11,952 nt of DNA from an uncultured Porphyromonadaceae bacterium (GCA_947166165.1 CAMVDK010000080.1:1-11952); one strand, 5' to 3'; shown: positions 1-6,932, numbered from the stretch's first letter. Program-made: numbers and translations. Notes: generated by a model from the sequence alone, not told the origin.

Positions 1-231
1 ATGTAGCCTCCTTCAGAGGCACTTTGGTTGCATCCTTTCCCCGGGGCCACCGCTGCGCGGTGAACCCGGTTATAAAAATGTTGCCCTTCGGGCAATTCCG
101 CATTCCTTCCACGGTTCCGACACACGCTCGCACACCATTTTCAACGCCTTGCCTGGTGACAACAGGTGGATAGTTCCCAAAGTTTTTCCACAATTTTGCG
201 ATGCAAGGCGCATTATTTCAAGAAAAATTTC
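1..231. other. Gene-free left flank with three small hairpins
   Basis: No gene is called here. Three perfect inverted repeats lie close together: 6-10/16-20 (GCCTC/GAGGC); 48-53/57-62 (CACCGC/GCGGTG), nested inside 41-45/65-69 (CCGGG/CCCGG); and 81-86/90-95 (TTGCCC/GGGCAA). Such clustering could be the end of a structured RNA or a dispersed repeat. The + strand frame starting at base 2 is open from the window edge to a TAG at 269-271 but has no start inside the window, so it could be a C-terminal end or chance. GC content drops after about base 180 toward the mod promoter. Confidence 0.4.
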
Positions 232-239
232 TAACTTTG
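216..239 (+). promoter_or_regulatory. Promoter of the mod-res operon
   Basis: TAACTTTG at 232-239 is an exact match to the Bacteroidota -7 box TAnnTTTG, predicting transcription from about base 246. No good TTTG -33 element is seen 19-21 nt upstream. Instead the decamer TTTCAAGAAA (216-225) lies 6 nt before the -7 box. The same decamer sits at the same spacing in front of the phosphodiesterase promoter at 9810-9833. Confidence 0.6.
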
Positions 240-249
240 CAATCCGCAG

Positions 250-270
250 TAAGAGTATTGCATACTCTTA
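250..270. promoter_or_regulatory. Operator-like inverted repeat at the mod-res transcription start
   Basis: TAAGAGTAT (250-258) and ATACTCTTA (262-270) are perfect 9-bp arms around TGC. The repeat begins 10 nt after the -7 box, so it overlaps or just follows the predicted transcription start. It could be a repressor site on DNA or a hairpin at the 5' end of the transcript. No regulator gene is visible next to it. Confidence 0.5.
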
Positions 271-398
271 GCCAGCAATAGACCTATGAGTGACAACGAT
301 ATAACAAACTCCTTCGCAGTTATATGAGCTTTGGTCGGCTCGCTGGGACTGCGTTGGAGTTTGATTTTTTGATATAGCGACATCAACCACAAGTAGTT

Positions 399-2255
399 AT
401 GAAAGCCGATACAAGAGCGAAACTTATTGAACGGGTGAACTCGTTGCCGGGGCTGACCGACGATGAGCGTGCCGACTTGCTGGAACTGCTTCGCACACAA
501 AAGACTTATGGCCTTGTGTGGGAAGACAAGAAGGAGGACGTGGAGGAGCGGCTGCGTGATGAGTTGCCGGTGCTCATCGAGGACGAGAGCCGCCGCATCG
601 TCAGCGACGACCCCGACGCACCCAACCACATCCTCATCGAGGGCGACAACCTCGAAGCCCTCACCACACTTGCCTACACCCACGCCGGCAAGGTTGACGT
701 GATCTATATCGACCCGCCGTACAACACTGGTAATAAGGATTTTGTCTATAACGACTCGTATGTGGATAGCGAGGACACCTACCGCCACAGCAAATGGCTG
801 TCGTTTATGAGCAAACGCCTGCGCATCGCCAAAAAACTACTCAGCGACCGAGGCGTTATCTTTATCTCCATTGATGACAACGAGCAAGCTAACTTGAAAT
901 TGCTTTGTGATGAGGTCTTTGGGATGCAGAATTATGTTACGTCTTTTCCGTGGCATTCAAGGCAATCATTGCAGAATGATACAGACATAAGTGTGAATCA
1001 TGAGTACCTTATTTGTTTTGCAAAAAAACGTAGACAGAGAGATAGACGTTTGAAACCATCTAACTCGAGTACTTGGTTTAATGACGATAGTTTCGTTTTT
1101 TATCCTATTAAAGTGGATAATGATAAATATAGCAATCCAGATAATGACCCGAGAGGTCCTTGGAAAGCCGATCCTTTTGACGCTCCTCACGTGCGACCTA
1201 ATCTTACTTATCCGATTACTAACCCCAAAACTGGGGAACAGCACCTCCCGCCCCGCGGGAGGCACTGGCGAATTTCTCCAGAGAAATTCGCCAGTGCCTT
1301 GGCTGACAACCGAATACTCTTCGGAAAATCAGGCAATGGGCGCCCTCAATTAAAGGTTTTTTTGAATGAACAAGAGAAATATGGATCGATTGCACATTCA
1401 TGGTTTGAGGCAGAAAAATATGGTACCGCTACTCATGGCTCAAAAGAATTACAAGCAGTTTTTGAGGGAGAAAAAGTATTCACTTCTCCAAAACCAACAT
1501 CTCTCATTTTCGAGATTATCAAATTGGTTTCTTTGCCCGAAAAACCAGTACAAGTTCTTGACTTCTTCGCTGGCAGTGGTACGACGTTACACGCTGTGAT
1601 GCAGTTGAATGCCGATGACGGCGGCAAGCGCAAGTGCATTCTGGTGACCAACAACGAGAACGGCATCTGCGAGAATGTGACCTACGAGCGCAATAAGCGA
1701 GTGATAAACGGCTACACCAAGCCCAACGGCGATTTTGTCGAGGGCTTGCACGGCAACACGCTGCGCTATTACCGCACGGCGTTTGTCGGCCGCTCACGCT
1801 CGCCGCAAAATCTGCGTAAATTGGTGCGGCTCGCCACCGATATGCTCTGCATCAAAGAAGACCTCTACGACGAGAAAGCAGCGTTTGCCGGTCAAGAAGT
1901 TGTCAAACAGGCGTTCCGCTACTTTGAGAAAGGCGATAAACGAATGTTGGTCATTTATCGTGAGGAAGCCGTGCCGCTGCTTGTGCCACTTATAGCCAAA
2001 TTCAACCTGCCCAAAGGCGAGCGAATCCATGTGTATGTGTTCTCGCCCAGCGAAGACCCATGGGCGGGCGAATTTGAGGACGTGCAGGACAAGGTGGAGC
2101 TTTGCGCCCTGCCCATGGCCATCCTCAACGCCTACAAGCGTGTGCTGCCCAAGCGCAAAGACCAAAACATATTTGTTGAAGAAAACGCATCTGTTGAACA
2201 CGAGCCGTCGCAAAGCGATTCGTTGTTCCCCGATGAGAAAGGAGGTGAGGCATGA
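399..2255 (+). CDS. mod: Type III restriction-modification methyltransferase subunit (Mod)
   Basis: This is the DNA N6-adenine methyltransferase and specificity subunit of a Type III restriction-modification system; it methylates one strand of an asymmetric site and guides the Res subunit. The order of motifs is that of the beta class: catalytic DPPYNTG at residues 105-111, then a long variable region (about 175-365, target recognition), then the SAM-binding motif DFFAGSGTT at 388-396. Family hallmarks include KTYGLVWEDK near residue 35, HILIEGDNLEAL near 77 and SIDDNEQANLKLL near 157. The length of 618 aa is normal and no frameshift is seen. The ATG at 399 fits the family N-terminus; no Shine-Dalgarno precedes it. 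The central third is AT-rich (36% GC at 961-1080 against 66% at 541-660), suggesting an exchanged recognition domain. Its stop overlaps the start of res by ATGA. Specificity cannot be read from the sequence. Confidence 0.95.
   Translation: MKADTRAKLIERVNSLPGLTDDERADLLELLRTQKTYGLVWEDKKEDVEERLRDELPVLIEDESRRIVSDDPDAPNHILIEGDNLEALTTLAYTHAGKVDVIYIDPPYNTGNKDFVYNDSYVDSEDTYRHSKWLSFMSKRLRIAKKLLSDRGVIFISIDDNEQANLKLLCDEVFGMQNYVTSFPWHSRQSLQNDTDISVNHEYLICFAKKRRQRDRRLKPSNSSTWFNDDSFVFYPIKVDNDKYSNPDNDPRGPWKADPFDAPHVRPNLTYPITNPKTGEQHLPPRGRHWRISPEKFASALADNRILFGKSGNGRPQLKVFLNEQEKYGSIAHSWFEAEKYGTATHGSKELQAVFEGEKVFTSPKPTSLIFEIIKLVSLPEKPVQVLDFFAGSGTTLHAVMQLNADDGGKRKCILVTNNENGICENVTYERNKRVINGYTKPNGDFVEGLHGNTLRYYRTAFVGRSRSPQNLRKLVRLATDMLCIKEDLYDEKAAFAGQEVVKQAFRYFEKGDKRMLVIYREEAVPLLVPLIAKFNLPKGERIHVYVFSPSEDPWAGEFEDVQDKVELCALPMAILNAYKRVLPKRKDQNIFVEENASVEHEPSQSDSLFPDEKGGEA
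1244..1299. repeat. Nested palindromes inside mod
   Basis: Two overlapping inverted repeats lie in the coding sequence. The first has 8-bp arms CCTCCCGC (1244-1251) and GCGGGAGG (1255-1262) around CCC. The second has perfect 19-bp arms at 1260-1278 and 1281-1299 around a 2-nt centre (CA), a 40-bp palindrome. They share bases 1260-1262. The stretch encodes roughly Mod residues 283-300 (reading through RHWRISPEKF) without breaking the frame. It could form a DNA cruciform or an mRNA hairpin. Confidence 0.95.
2238..2251 (+). promoter_or_regulatory. Strong Shine-Dalgarno sequence before res
   Basis: AAAGGAGGTGA (2238-2248) is an 11-nt match to the complement of the usual 16S rRNA 3' end, with 6 nt between GGAGG and the res ATG at 2252. 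Bacteroidota genes rarely use such sites because their anti-Shine-Dalgarno is known to be occluded. The bases also encode the last residues of Mod (EKGGEA), so they may serve translational coupling, be inherited from a donor phylum, or be chance. Confidence 0.7.
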
Positions 2256-4627
2256 AAGATTTGCAATATCAGCGTAAAGCCATCGCAGAGCTTGTTGACA
2301 AAACCATCACCCTGCTCAATAGCGGAGTATCACGCCGAAAACTTGTTTTCGAGGCGCCCACCGGCAGCGGCAAAACCGTGATGGCTTGTGAGGCGCTTGC
2401 TCAGTTGGTTGATGCGCTGCGCGACCGTGGCGACTCCAAGTTTCAAGAAGCAGCTTTCATTTGGTTTGCCCCTCGCAAACTGCACCTGCAGAGCTACGGC
2501 AAACTGCGGCTTGCCTATGAGGACAATCGCCAGTTTTCGCCGGTGATGTTCGACGAGCTCGACCAGAGCGAGGGCATACAGCCCGGAGAAATCCTTTTCG
2601 TGAACTGGGAAAGCGTCAACAGAGACAACAACGTGATGGCGCGTGAGAGCGAGAGCAGCGCCAGCATCTACGAAATCGCCCGTCGCACTCGCGAGGAATT
2701 AGGTTTGCCCATCGTCGTGGTCATCGACGAGGAGCACATGTTCTGGAGCGGGACTGCCGACAGAAGCCGCCAAGTGCTTGACCGCATTAATCCAAATGTA
2801 GAAATCCGTATTTCGGCTACTCCAAGAACGCAAACAAACTATAATGTAGTTGTCGAGCGCAAAGATGTTATCGAAGCCGAAATGATAAAGAAAGAGGTGG
2901 TGCTCAACCCCGATGTGGAGCACGACATCACTGGAGAGCGCACGCTTAATGAACACTTGATTGAAACCGCCCTGCGCAAACGGCAGCAACTCGCCGATGC
3001 CTATAAGTCGTTGGGTGTTGACATTAACCCGCTGCTTCTGATTCAGCTGCCCAACGACACCAAAGAGACCATGACGCAGGACGATGAGCAGATTAAAGCG
3101 ACCGTCCTCGCTTACCTCAGTGCCAACCCCCGGTGGCACATCACGCCCGACAACGGCAAACTCGCCATCTGGCTCGCCGGAGAGAAATGCAACCTTGACG
3201 GCATCGAGGAACCGAACAACATGGTGCATGTGCTGCTGTTCAAGGAGGCCATCGCCCTCGGTTGGGACTGCCCACGTGCCGCTGTTCTGCTTATCTTCCG
3301 TAAACTCCAGAGCGACACCTTCACCACGCAAACCGTGGGGCGCATCCTGCGCATGCCCGAGCAGGTGCATTACCGCGACGAATCGCTCAATGTGGGCTAC
3401 GTCTATACCGACATAGCCCGTGAGCGCATACAGATTCTCGCAGCCGACGCAAGTTATATCCACAACAATGCAGCCATCGCTTACCGCCGCAAAGACCTGC
3501 AAAACGTGTCGCTCAATAGCACCTATAGCGAGCGTCCAAACGCTGGGCGCAATTACCTGGGCCCCGACTTCAGGCAAGTGTTGTATGAAGAAGCCGAAAA
3601 GTTCTTCAACATTGAGCGACAAGTGAACTCGCTGTTCACCTTTGCCGAGCTCGCCGCCTTGCGCGATGAAGACGAGCACCGCCCGTTGCCCGACACCGGC
3701 GATGAGCAGATCGACGCAAACCGCCGCCGCGCAGAAATGACGATCCGACTCGACGTGAAAAAAATCAACGCCGAAATACCTGCCGACGTACACTTCCAGA
3801 ACGAGGAGCAGATTCTCAAAGTGAACCAAATTAAATACGCCCGGACGGTTGGCGAAATCAGCCGTGTGTTCACGGCGTATATCAACGGCAAAGGCGGACA
3901 GTTCGAGGCTAAAGGGCGTACCGACAAAATCGCCAGCTATCTGCTCGAAATGATTGCCGACTACTTCGGCATTTTCGAGACCGACGCGAAAAAAGTGGTG
4001 CTATATTATGAGAACCGTCCCAAGTTTGACCGGCTGATTGACCGTGCGCTTGAAACGTACCTCAAGAAACGCGCTGCCGCCATCGCGGGCAAACCACAGC
4101 GCAACTTCGTTGATTATCACTGGGAAGTGCCCGAAGAACGTGTTTACGACAGCGAGACGCATCACACAGCACAAGGCGAGGCTCACGCGCTGCTGCCATT
4201 CTATCAGTTGAACGCCGCCAGCGACCCCGAAGTGAAATTTGCCGCCTACCTCGAAACCCACCGCGAGCACATCGACTGGTGGTACAAGAACGGCGACAAT
4301 GGCAAGCAGCATTACGCTATACGCTATACCAACTCGGCAGGACAGACCGCTCTGTTTTACGTCGATTTCGTCATTCGCCTGAAAAACGGCAAAATCTTCT
4401 TGTTCGACACCAAAGGCGCCACCACTGGCGGCGACCTTGACCCCGAAGTGGCGAACAAGCACAACGCACTTATTGACTACATCGCCGCCGAAAACTCCAA
4501 AGGCGCGAACCTGCACGGTGGAGTAATCAAGAACGACAAGTGGGGAAACTGGCTCTACTGCAAGTTCAAAATCGAGAATGCCGACGACACCAGCAACTGG
4601 GATATTTTTGAACCACACAAAGCTTAA
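2252..4627 (+). CDS. res: Type III restriction endonuclease subunit (Res)
   Basis: Res is the ATP-dependent translocase and nuclease of the Type III system; it works in a complex with Mod and cuts DNA when two unmethylated sites are met. The superfamily 2 helicase core is clear: Walker A APTGSGKT (residues 35-42), DEEH box (159-162), SATPR motif III (188-192), KEAIALGWDCP (331-341, motif V region) and TVGRILRMPE (361-370, motif VI). Near the C-terminus, D705 followed by DTK (719-721) within strand-like segments (YVDFVI, IFLFDTKG) fits the PD-(D/E)XK nuclease. At 791 aa it is shorter than EcoP-type Res proteins (about 970 aa) but has both domains. The start overlaps the mod stop as ATGA and follows an unusually strong Shine-Dalgarno, implying coupled translation. 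No inactivating lesion is seen. Confidence 0.95.
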   Translation: MKDLQYQRKAIAELVDKTITLLNSGVSRRKLVFEAPTGSGKTVMACEALAQLVDALRDRGDSKFQEAAFIWFAPRKLHLQSYGKLRLAYEDNRQFSPVMFDELDQSEGIQPGEILFVNWESVNRDNNVMARESESSASIYEIARRTREELGLPIVVVIDEEHMFWSGTADRSRQVLDRINPNVEIRISATPRTQTNYNVVVERKDVIEAEMIKKEVVLNPDVEHDITGERTLNEHLIETALRKRQQLADAYKSLGVDINPLLLIQLPNDTKETMTQDDEQIKATVLAYLSANPRWHITPDNGKLAIWLAGEKCNLDGIEEPNNMVHVLLFKEAIALGWDCPRAAVLLIFRKLQSDTFTTQTVGRILRMPEQVHYRDESLNVGYVYTDIARERIQILAADASYIHNNAAIAYRRKDLQNVSLNSTYSERPNAGRNYLGPDFRQVLYEEAEKFFNIERQVNSLFTFAELAALRDEDEHRPLPDTGDEQIDANRRRAEMTIRLDVKKINAEIPADVHFQNEEQILKVNQIKYARTVGEISRVFTAYINGKGGQFEAKGRTDKIASYLLEMIADYFGIFETDAKKVVLYYENRPKFDRLIDRALETYLKKRAAAIAGKPQRNFVDYHWEVPEERVYDSETHHTAQGEAHALLPFYQLNAASDPEVKFAAYLETHREHIDWWYKNGDNGKQHYAIRYTNSAGQTALFYVDFVIRLKNGKIFLFDTKGATTGGDLDPEVANKHNALIDYIAAENSKGANLHGGVIKNDKWGNWLYCKFKIENADDTSNWDIFEPHKA

Positions 4628-4770
4628 CCCCCGGTGCGGCGAGATTGACGAGCGATACTTCCTCAAGGACTGATTTGCCCAAAGCACACTTCGATATAGA
4701 CACAGGCTTTTGCAGTCGACCCTACTGGCTTATTCAGACATTGTCCTCCATCGAAATCATTCCACCTCCA
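4628..4770. other. Intergenic region after res
   Basis: The convergent gap between res and the - strand gene has no hairpin with a T-run on the + strand, so no terminator for mod-res is evident. One frame continues past the res stop with coding-like codons and ends at a TGA at 4671-4673 (reading CGEIDERYFLKD just before the stop). It might be the remnant of another gene end, or chance. Confidence 0.4.
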
Positions 4771-4808
4771 AATAAAGCAGCCTCGCCAGTCCGTATCGGC
4801 GAGGCTGC
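4771..4808 (-). terminator. Rho-independent terminator of the - strand cluster
   Basis: Perfect 11-bp arms GCAGCCTCGCC (4777-4787) and GGCGAGGCTGC (4798-4808) enclose a 10-nt loop. Read on the - strand the stem is followed by TTTATT (4776-4771), a classic intrinsic terminator. It lies 22 bp beyond the stop of the - strand gene that ends at 4831. The + strand side has no T-run. Confidence 0.85.
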
Positions 4809-4830
4809 ATAGGTGTGGGGCGTTGGATGC

Positions 4831-5853
4831 TTACAGGCCGAGCAGCTTTTTGAGCGTTTTGGCTCGCTTTTTGGGTTGATTTTCAATCATCTGCCGCAGG
4901 TGGTCGGGGTCGATGCTGCCGTTGTCCAGGCAGAGTTTTGTGAGCTCGGCCAGGTGGTTGCCCTTTTTGTGCTCGGCGAGCCAGTCGAGGTAGGCAACCG
5001 GGTTGGCGTTCCACATCAGAGCATTGAAGTTCACGGCCATGTCGCGCACGTAGGGCACAAGCGGGTTTTGGGGCTTGGGGGCCTGCAGGGCCGATTCAGC
5101 GGCGCGGTTCCAGGCGTCGAGGCGGCCGGCCTGGCTGCGGGGAGCCGTGCCGGCAAGCAGCACGCTGAGGGCCACGGAGTCGGCCTGTGCCCGCACGGGG
5201 CCGTAGCCAAAGTTGTCGCTGTCGTCGATCAGGCGCGGGGCCGCAAAGTTGCCGTTGATCATGTAGCGGCCGCTGCCGCCGCGCAGCGGAGCCGAGATGG
5301 CTTGGTGCAGGCCGGCAGTGCTGTCGGTGGCGTTGAGCGACAGGCTGTTGCGCAGGTCGAAGTTCAGGTCGGGCTTGCAGTCCTTGACCAGCCCCAGGTA
5401 GTAGCTGGGGTTGCCCAGGTCCACCGCGTCGAGCAGCTGGCCCTGGGGGTCGTAGTTGGCCAGATAGACGTGCACGCTTTGCTCTTTGTTCTCTTGGCAG
5501 TACATCCAGCCTATGGTGGTCATGCCGCTCGGGCGCTGCTTCACCATGGCTATGAAGACGTGCATCTTCAGGTCGAGGTCGGGCACGATGCCCATCACGG
5601 CGGCCATGGGCACATATAGTTTGAAGATGGCTTGCTGCGACGGCCAGCCGAACATCTCGAGCGACATGCGGTCGGGGCTGAGCAAGGAGGATGAATTGCG
5701 GTCAAGGAAATGGTGGGTAAACGCCCTGACGTCGCAGCCGAGAATCTGGAAGGTGGTGTCGAAGGGCGTGGGCATTACTCCGCCGGGTGGGGGAGTGCGC
5801 CCAGCCAGAGTCAGCGCAAGCAGGGCGAACAGTATGGGCAGCAGTTTTCGCAT
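4831..5853 (-). CDS. Exported protein of unknown function
   Basis: I do not recognise this family. The 340-aa product begins with a signal peptide: MRK, a hydrophobic stretch (residues 4-17, LLPILFALLALTLA) and a likely cleavage near AGR. The ATG at 5853 is chosen because the in-frame ATG 25 codons upstream (5928) would bury the signal peptide behind a Pro/His/Cys-rich stretch. There is no lipobox cysteine (LAGR rather than LAGC), so a soluble periplasmic or secreted protein is more likely than a lipoprotein. Several aromatic and hydrophobic strands (for example VHVYLANYD near 127 and YYLGLVKD near 151) suggest a folded mixed alpha/beta domain, and the C-terminus is basic (KKRAKTLKKLLGL). It is the last gene of the - strand cluster, just before a strong terminator, 171 bp after the DUF4332 gene. 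No -7 box is seen in that gap. Confidence 0.8.
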   Translation of the reverse strand: MRKLLPILFALLALTLAGRTPPPGGVMPTPFDTTFQILGCDVRAFTHHFLDRNSSSLLSPDRMSLEMFGWPSQQAIFKLYVPMAAVMGIVPDLDLKMHVFIAMVKQRPSGMTTIGWMYCQENKEQSVHVYLANYDPQGQLLDAVDLGNPSYYLGLVKDCKPDLNFDLRNSLSLNATDSTAGLHQAISAPLRGGSGRYMINGNFAAPRLIDDSDNFGYGPVRAQADSVALSVLLAGTAPRSQAGRLDAWNRAAESALQAPKPQNPLVPYVRDMAVNFNALMWNANPVAYLDWLAEHKKGNHLAELTKLCLDNGSIDPDHLRQMIENQPKKRAKTLKKLLGL

Positions 5854-5934
5854 AATGGGAGGTGGGCAATGATGTGTGGGGTGATAGCAGGGTGGGGGAG
5901 TGCGGCTGCCGAAGCCGCGGGCACACACTGCATC

Positions 5935-5987
5935 GCCATGAGCCGCAACGCGCCGGCCGCAGTGGTCGGCGCGTTGCGGCTCGTGGC
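5935..5987. repeat. Large GC-rich inverted repeat between two - strand genes
   Basis: The perfect 15-bp arms at 5940-5954 (GAGCCGCAACGCGCC) and 5968-5982 extend, after one T/G mismatch, to 20 bp (5935-5954 and 5968-5987) around a 13-nt loop. No T-run follows on either strand, so it is not a standard intrinsic terminator. It could stabilise the upstream mRNA end, attenuate expression of the exported protein, or be a REP-like element. A smaller hairpin (5902-5907/5913-5918) lies beside it. Confidence 0.8.
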
Positions 5988-6024
5988 AATGGTGTGAGAG
6001 ACGGTTCCACGCTCTGTGGGCGTG

Positions 6025-6432
6025 TCAGTAGGTCATGCGCGGTTCGAGCTGTTTGGCCTGGTCGATCATTCGCTGCACCTCGACCAGAGCCGGCACGCGG
6101 CGCACGAGCTTCTTCTGCTCGTTCACCTCGTTCATCTTGGCCACCAGGTTGGCGGCCACGCGGTGGCGGAGTTCCTTCACGGTGTCGACGCCGGCAGCCT
6201 CGAGCAGCTCGGCGAACTGCGGCCCCACGCCGTTGATGCGGAACAGGTCGGCATGGTTGGTCCAGCGCAGAATCAGTTTCTCGGCAATGCCAGTGGCCTC
6301 GGCCAGTGCTTTGCGGCCGGCGGGGGCGGCGCAGCGGTCGAGCAGGTCGTCGACGGTGTTGATGCCGGCGGCAATGAGCTTCTCGGCGTAGACCTCGCCA
6401 ACGCCTTCGATTTCAACAATTTTGTATGCCAT
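6025..6432 (-). CDS. DUF4332 domain protein (helix-hairpin-helix)
   Basis: The 135-aa protein matches the DUF4332 family as I know it, a small all-helical protein with helix-hairpin-helix-like repeats. Two such repeats are visible: IEGVGEVYAEKLIAAGI (residues 8-24) and INGVGPQFAELLEAAGV (66-82), each with the GVG hairpin turn and a following helix. The linker contains a conserved-looking stretch (ALAEATGIAEKLILRW, 42-57). Helix-hairpin-helix repeats usually bind DNA non-specifically or mediate protein contacts; which applies here is unknown. There is no signal peptide, so it is cytoplasmic. The ATG at 6432 starts immediately before the first repeat. It lies 125 bp downstream of the TerB-like gene with no promoter motif in between, consistent with one operon. 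Confidence 0.82.
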   Translation of the reverse strand: MAYKIVEIEGVGEVYAEKLIAAGINTVDDLLDRCAAPAGRKALAEATGIAEKLILRWTNHADLFRINGVGPQFAELLEAAGVDTVKELRHRVAANLVAKMNEVNEQKKLVRRVPALVEVQRMIDQAKQLEPRMTY

Positions 6433-6557
6433 AGTGTGTGAGGGTTGAAAATGAATAGGTTATTGATTTTATTGAGTTGCGAGTGCGGCAATGCGGCTTG
6501 TTGGCCTTGGCGCGGAGCCGGCATAGCGCGTCGCGAAAGGGTGCGAAACGAATCGGC

Positions 6558-6932
6558 TCAGGCCAGTGCGTTCATCCAGGCAATCATGGCGTCGCGCTCG
6601 GCGGGGTGCTCCATGCCGTCGGCCCAGATCACGCTCTGGATGTAGTTGGCCAGCGAGGCCACCACGGCCTGCCTGTCGCCCGGCGTGGGCAGCATGGCCA
6701 GCAGGGCGCGCGTGTCGGCAATCACCTCCTGGAGCGTCACCGGGTGCGTCCAGATGGTGTCGAACACCTGCCTCACATCGCTCACCGGCCCCACCTGGGC
6801 CAGACGATTTTTGTAGTTCTCGATGAAGTTGCGCTCGGCTTGCGAGTAGTCGCCGTCGAGGCTGGCGAAAAACAAACCGGTCTTGGCTACGAGCTTGATG
6901 GTTTGCTCGATGGCGGTATAGTTCTGTTCCAT
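6558..6932 (-). CDS. Small TerB-like protein
   Basis: The 124-aa, all-helical cytoplasmic protein has the pattern of the TerB fold: two acidic DG motifs each followed by a glutamate on the next helix, LDGDYSQAERNFIENY (residues 25-40) and WADGMEHPAERDAMIAWM (103-120). In TerB and relatives such acidic sites are proposed to bind metal ions; that is family knowledge, not shown here. The assignment rests on motif spacing alone. The ATG at 6932 lies 32 bp after the stop of the Gln-rich repeat gene, so the two are very likely co-transcribed. In DUF533 (YebE-like) proteins a glycine-rich segment and a TerB-like domain are joined in one chain, so this pair may be a split version of that arrangement. 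A tellurite-resistance role should not be assumed. Confidence 0.75.
   Translation of the reverse strand: MEQNYTAIEQTIKLVAKTGLFFASLDGDYSQAERNFIENYKNRLAQVGPVSDVRQVFDTIWTHPVTLQEVIADTRALLAMLPTPGDRQAVVASLANYIQSVIWADGMEHPAERDAMIAWMNALA

Noticed and set aside
1022..1363. Homopolymer runs A7 (1022-1028) and T7 (1357-1363) in mod as phase-variation tracts
   Set aside because: Phase-variable mod genes usually carry much longer simple repeats. Runs of seven in an AT-rich segment are expected by chance and the frame is intact.
2699..3829. Long open frame on the - strand opposite res
   Set aside because: It lies entirely within res, which has clear helicase motifs; high-GC codons leave the antisense frame open. 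Its translation shows no recognisable domain.
4813..5619. Long open frame on the + strand opposite the exported-protein gene
   Set aside because: It starts inside the terminator stem region, is dominated by Val/Gly/Gln/His as antisense frames are, and competes with a - strand frame that has a signal peptide and terminator.
6558..6932. Tellurite resistance operon
   Set aside because: Only a TerB-like fold is seen; no TerC, TerD, TerZ or related genes are nearby, so the phenotype cannot be claimed.
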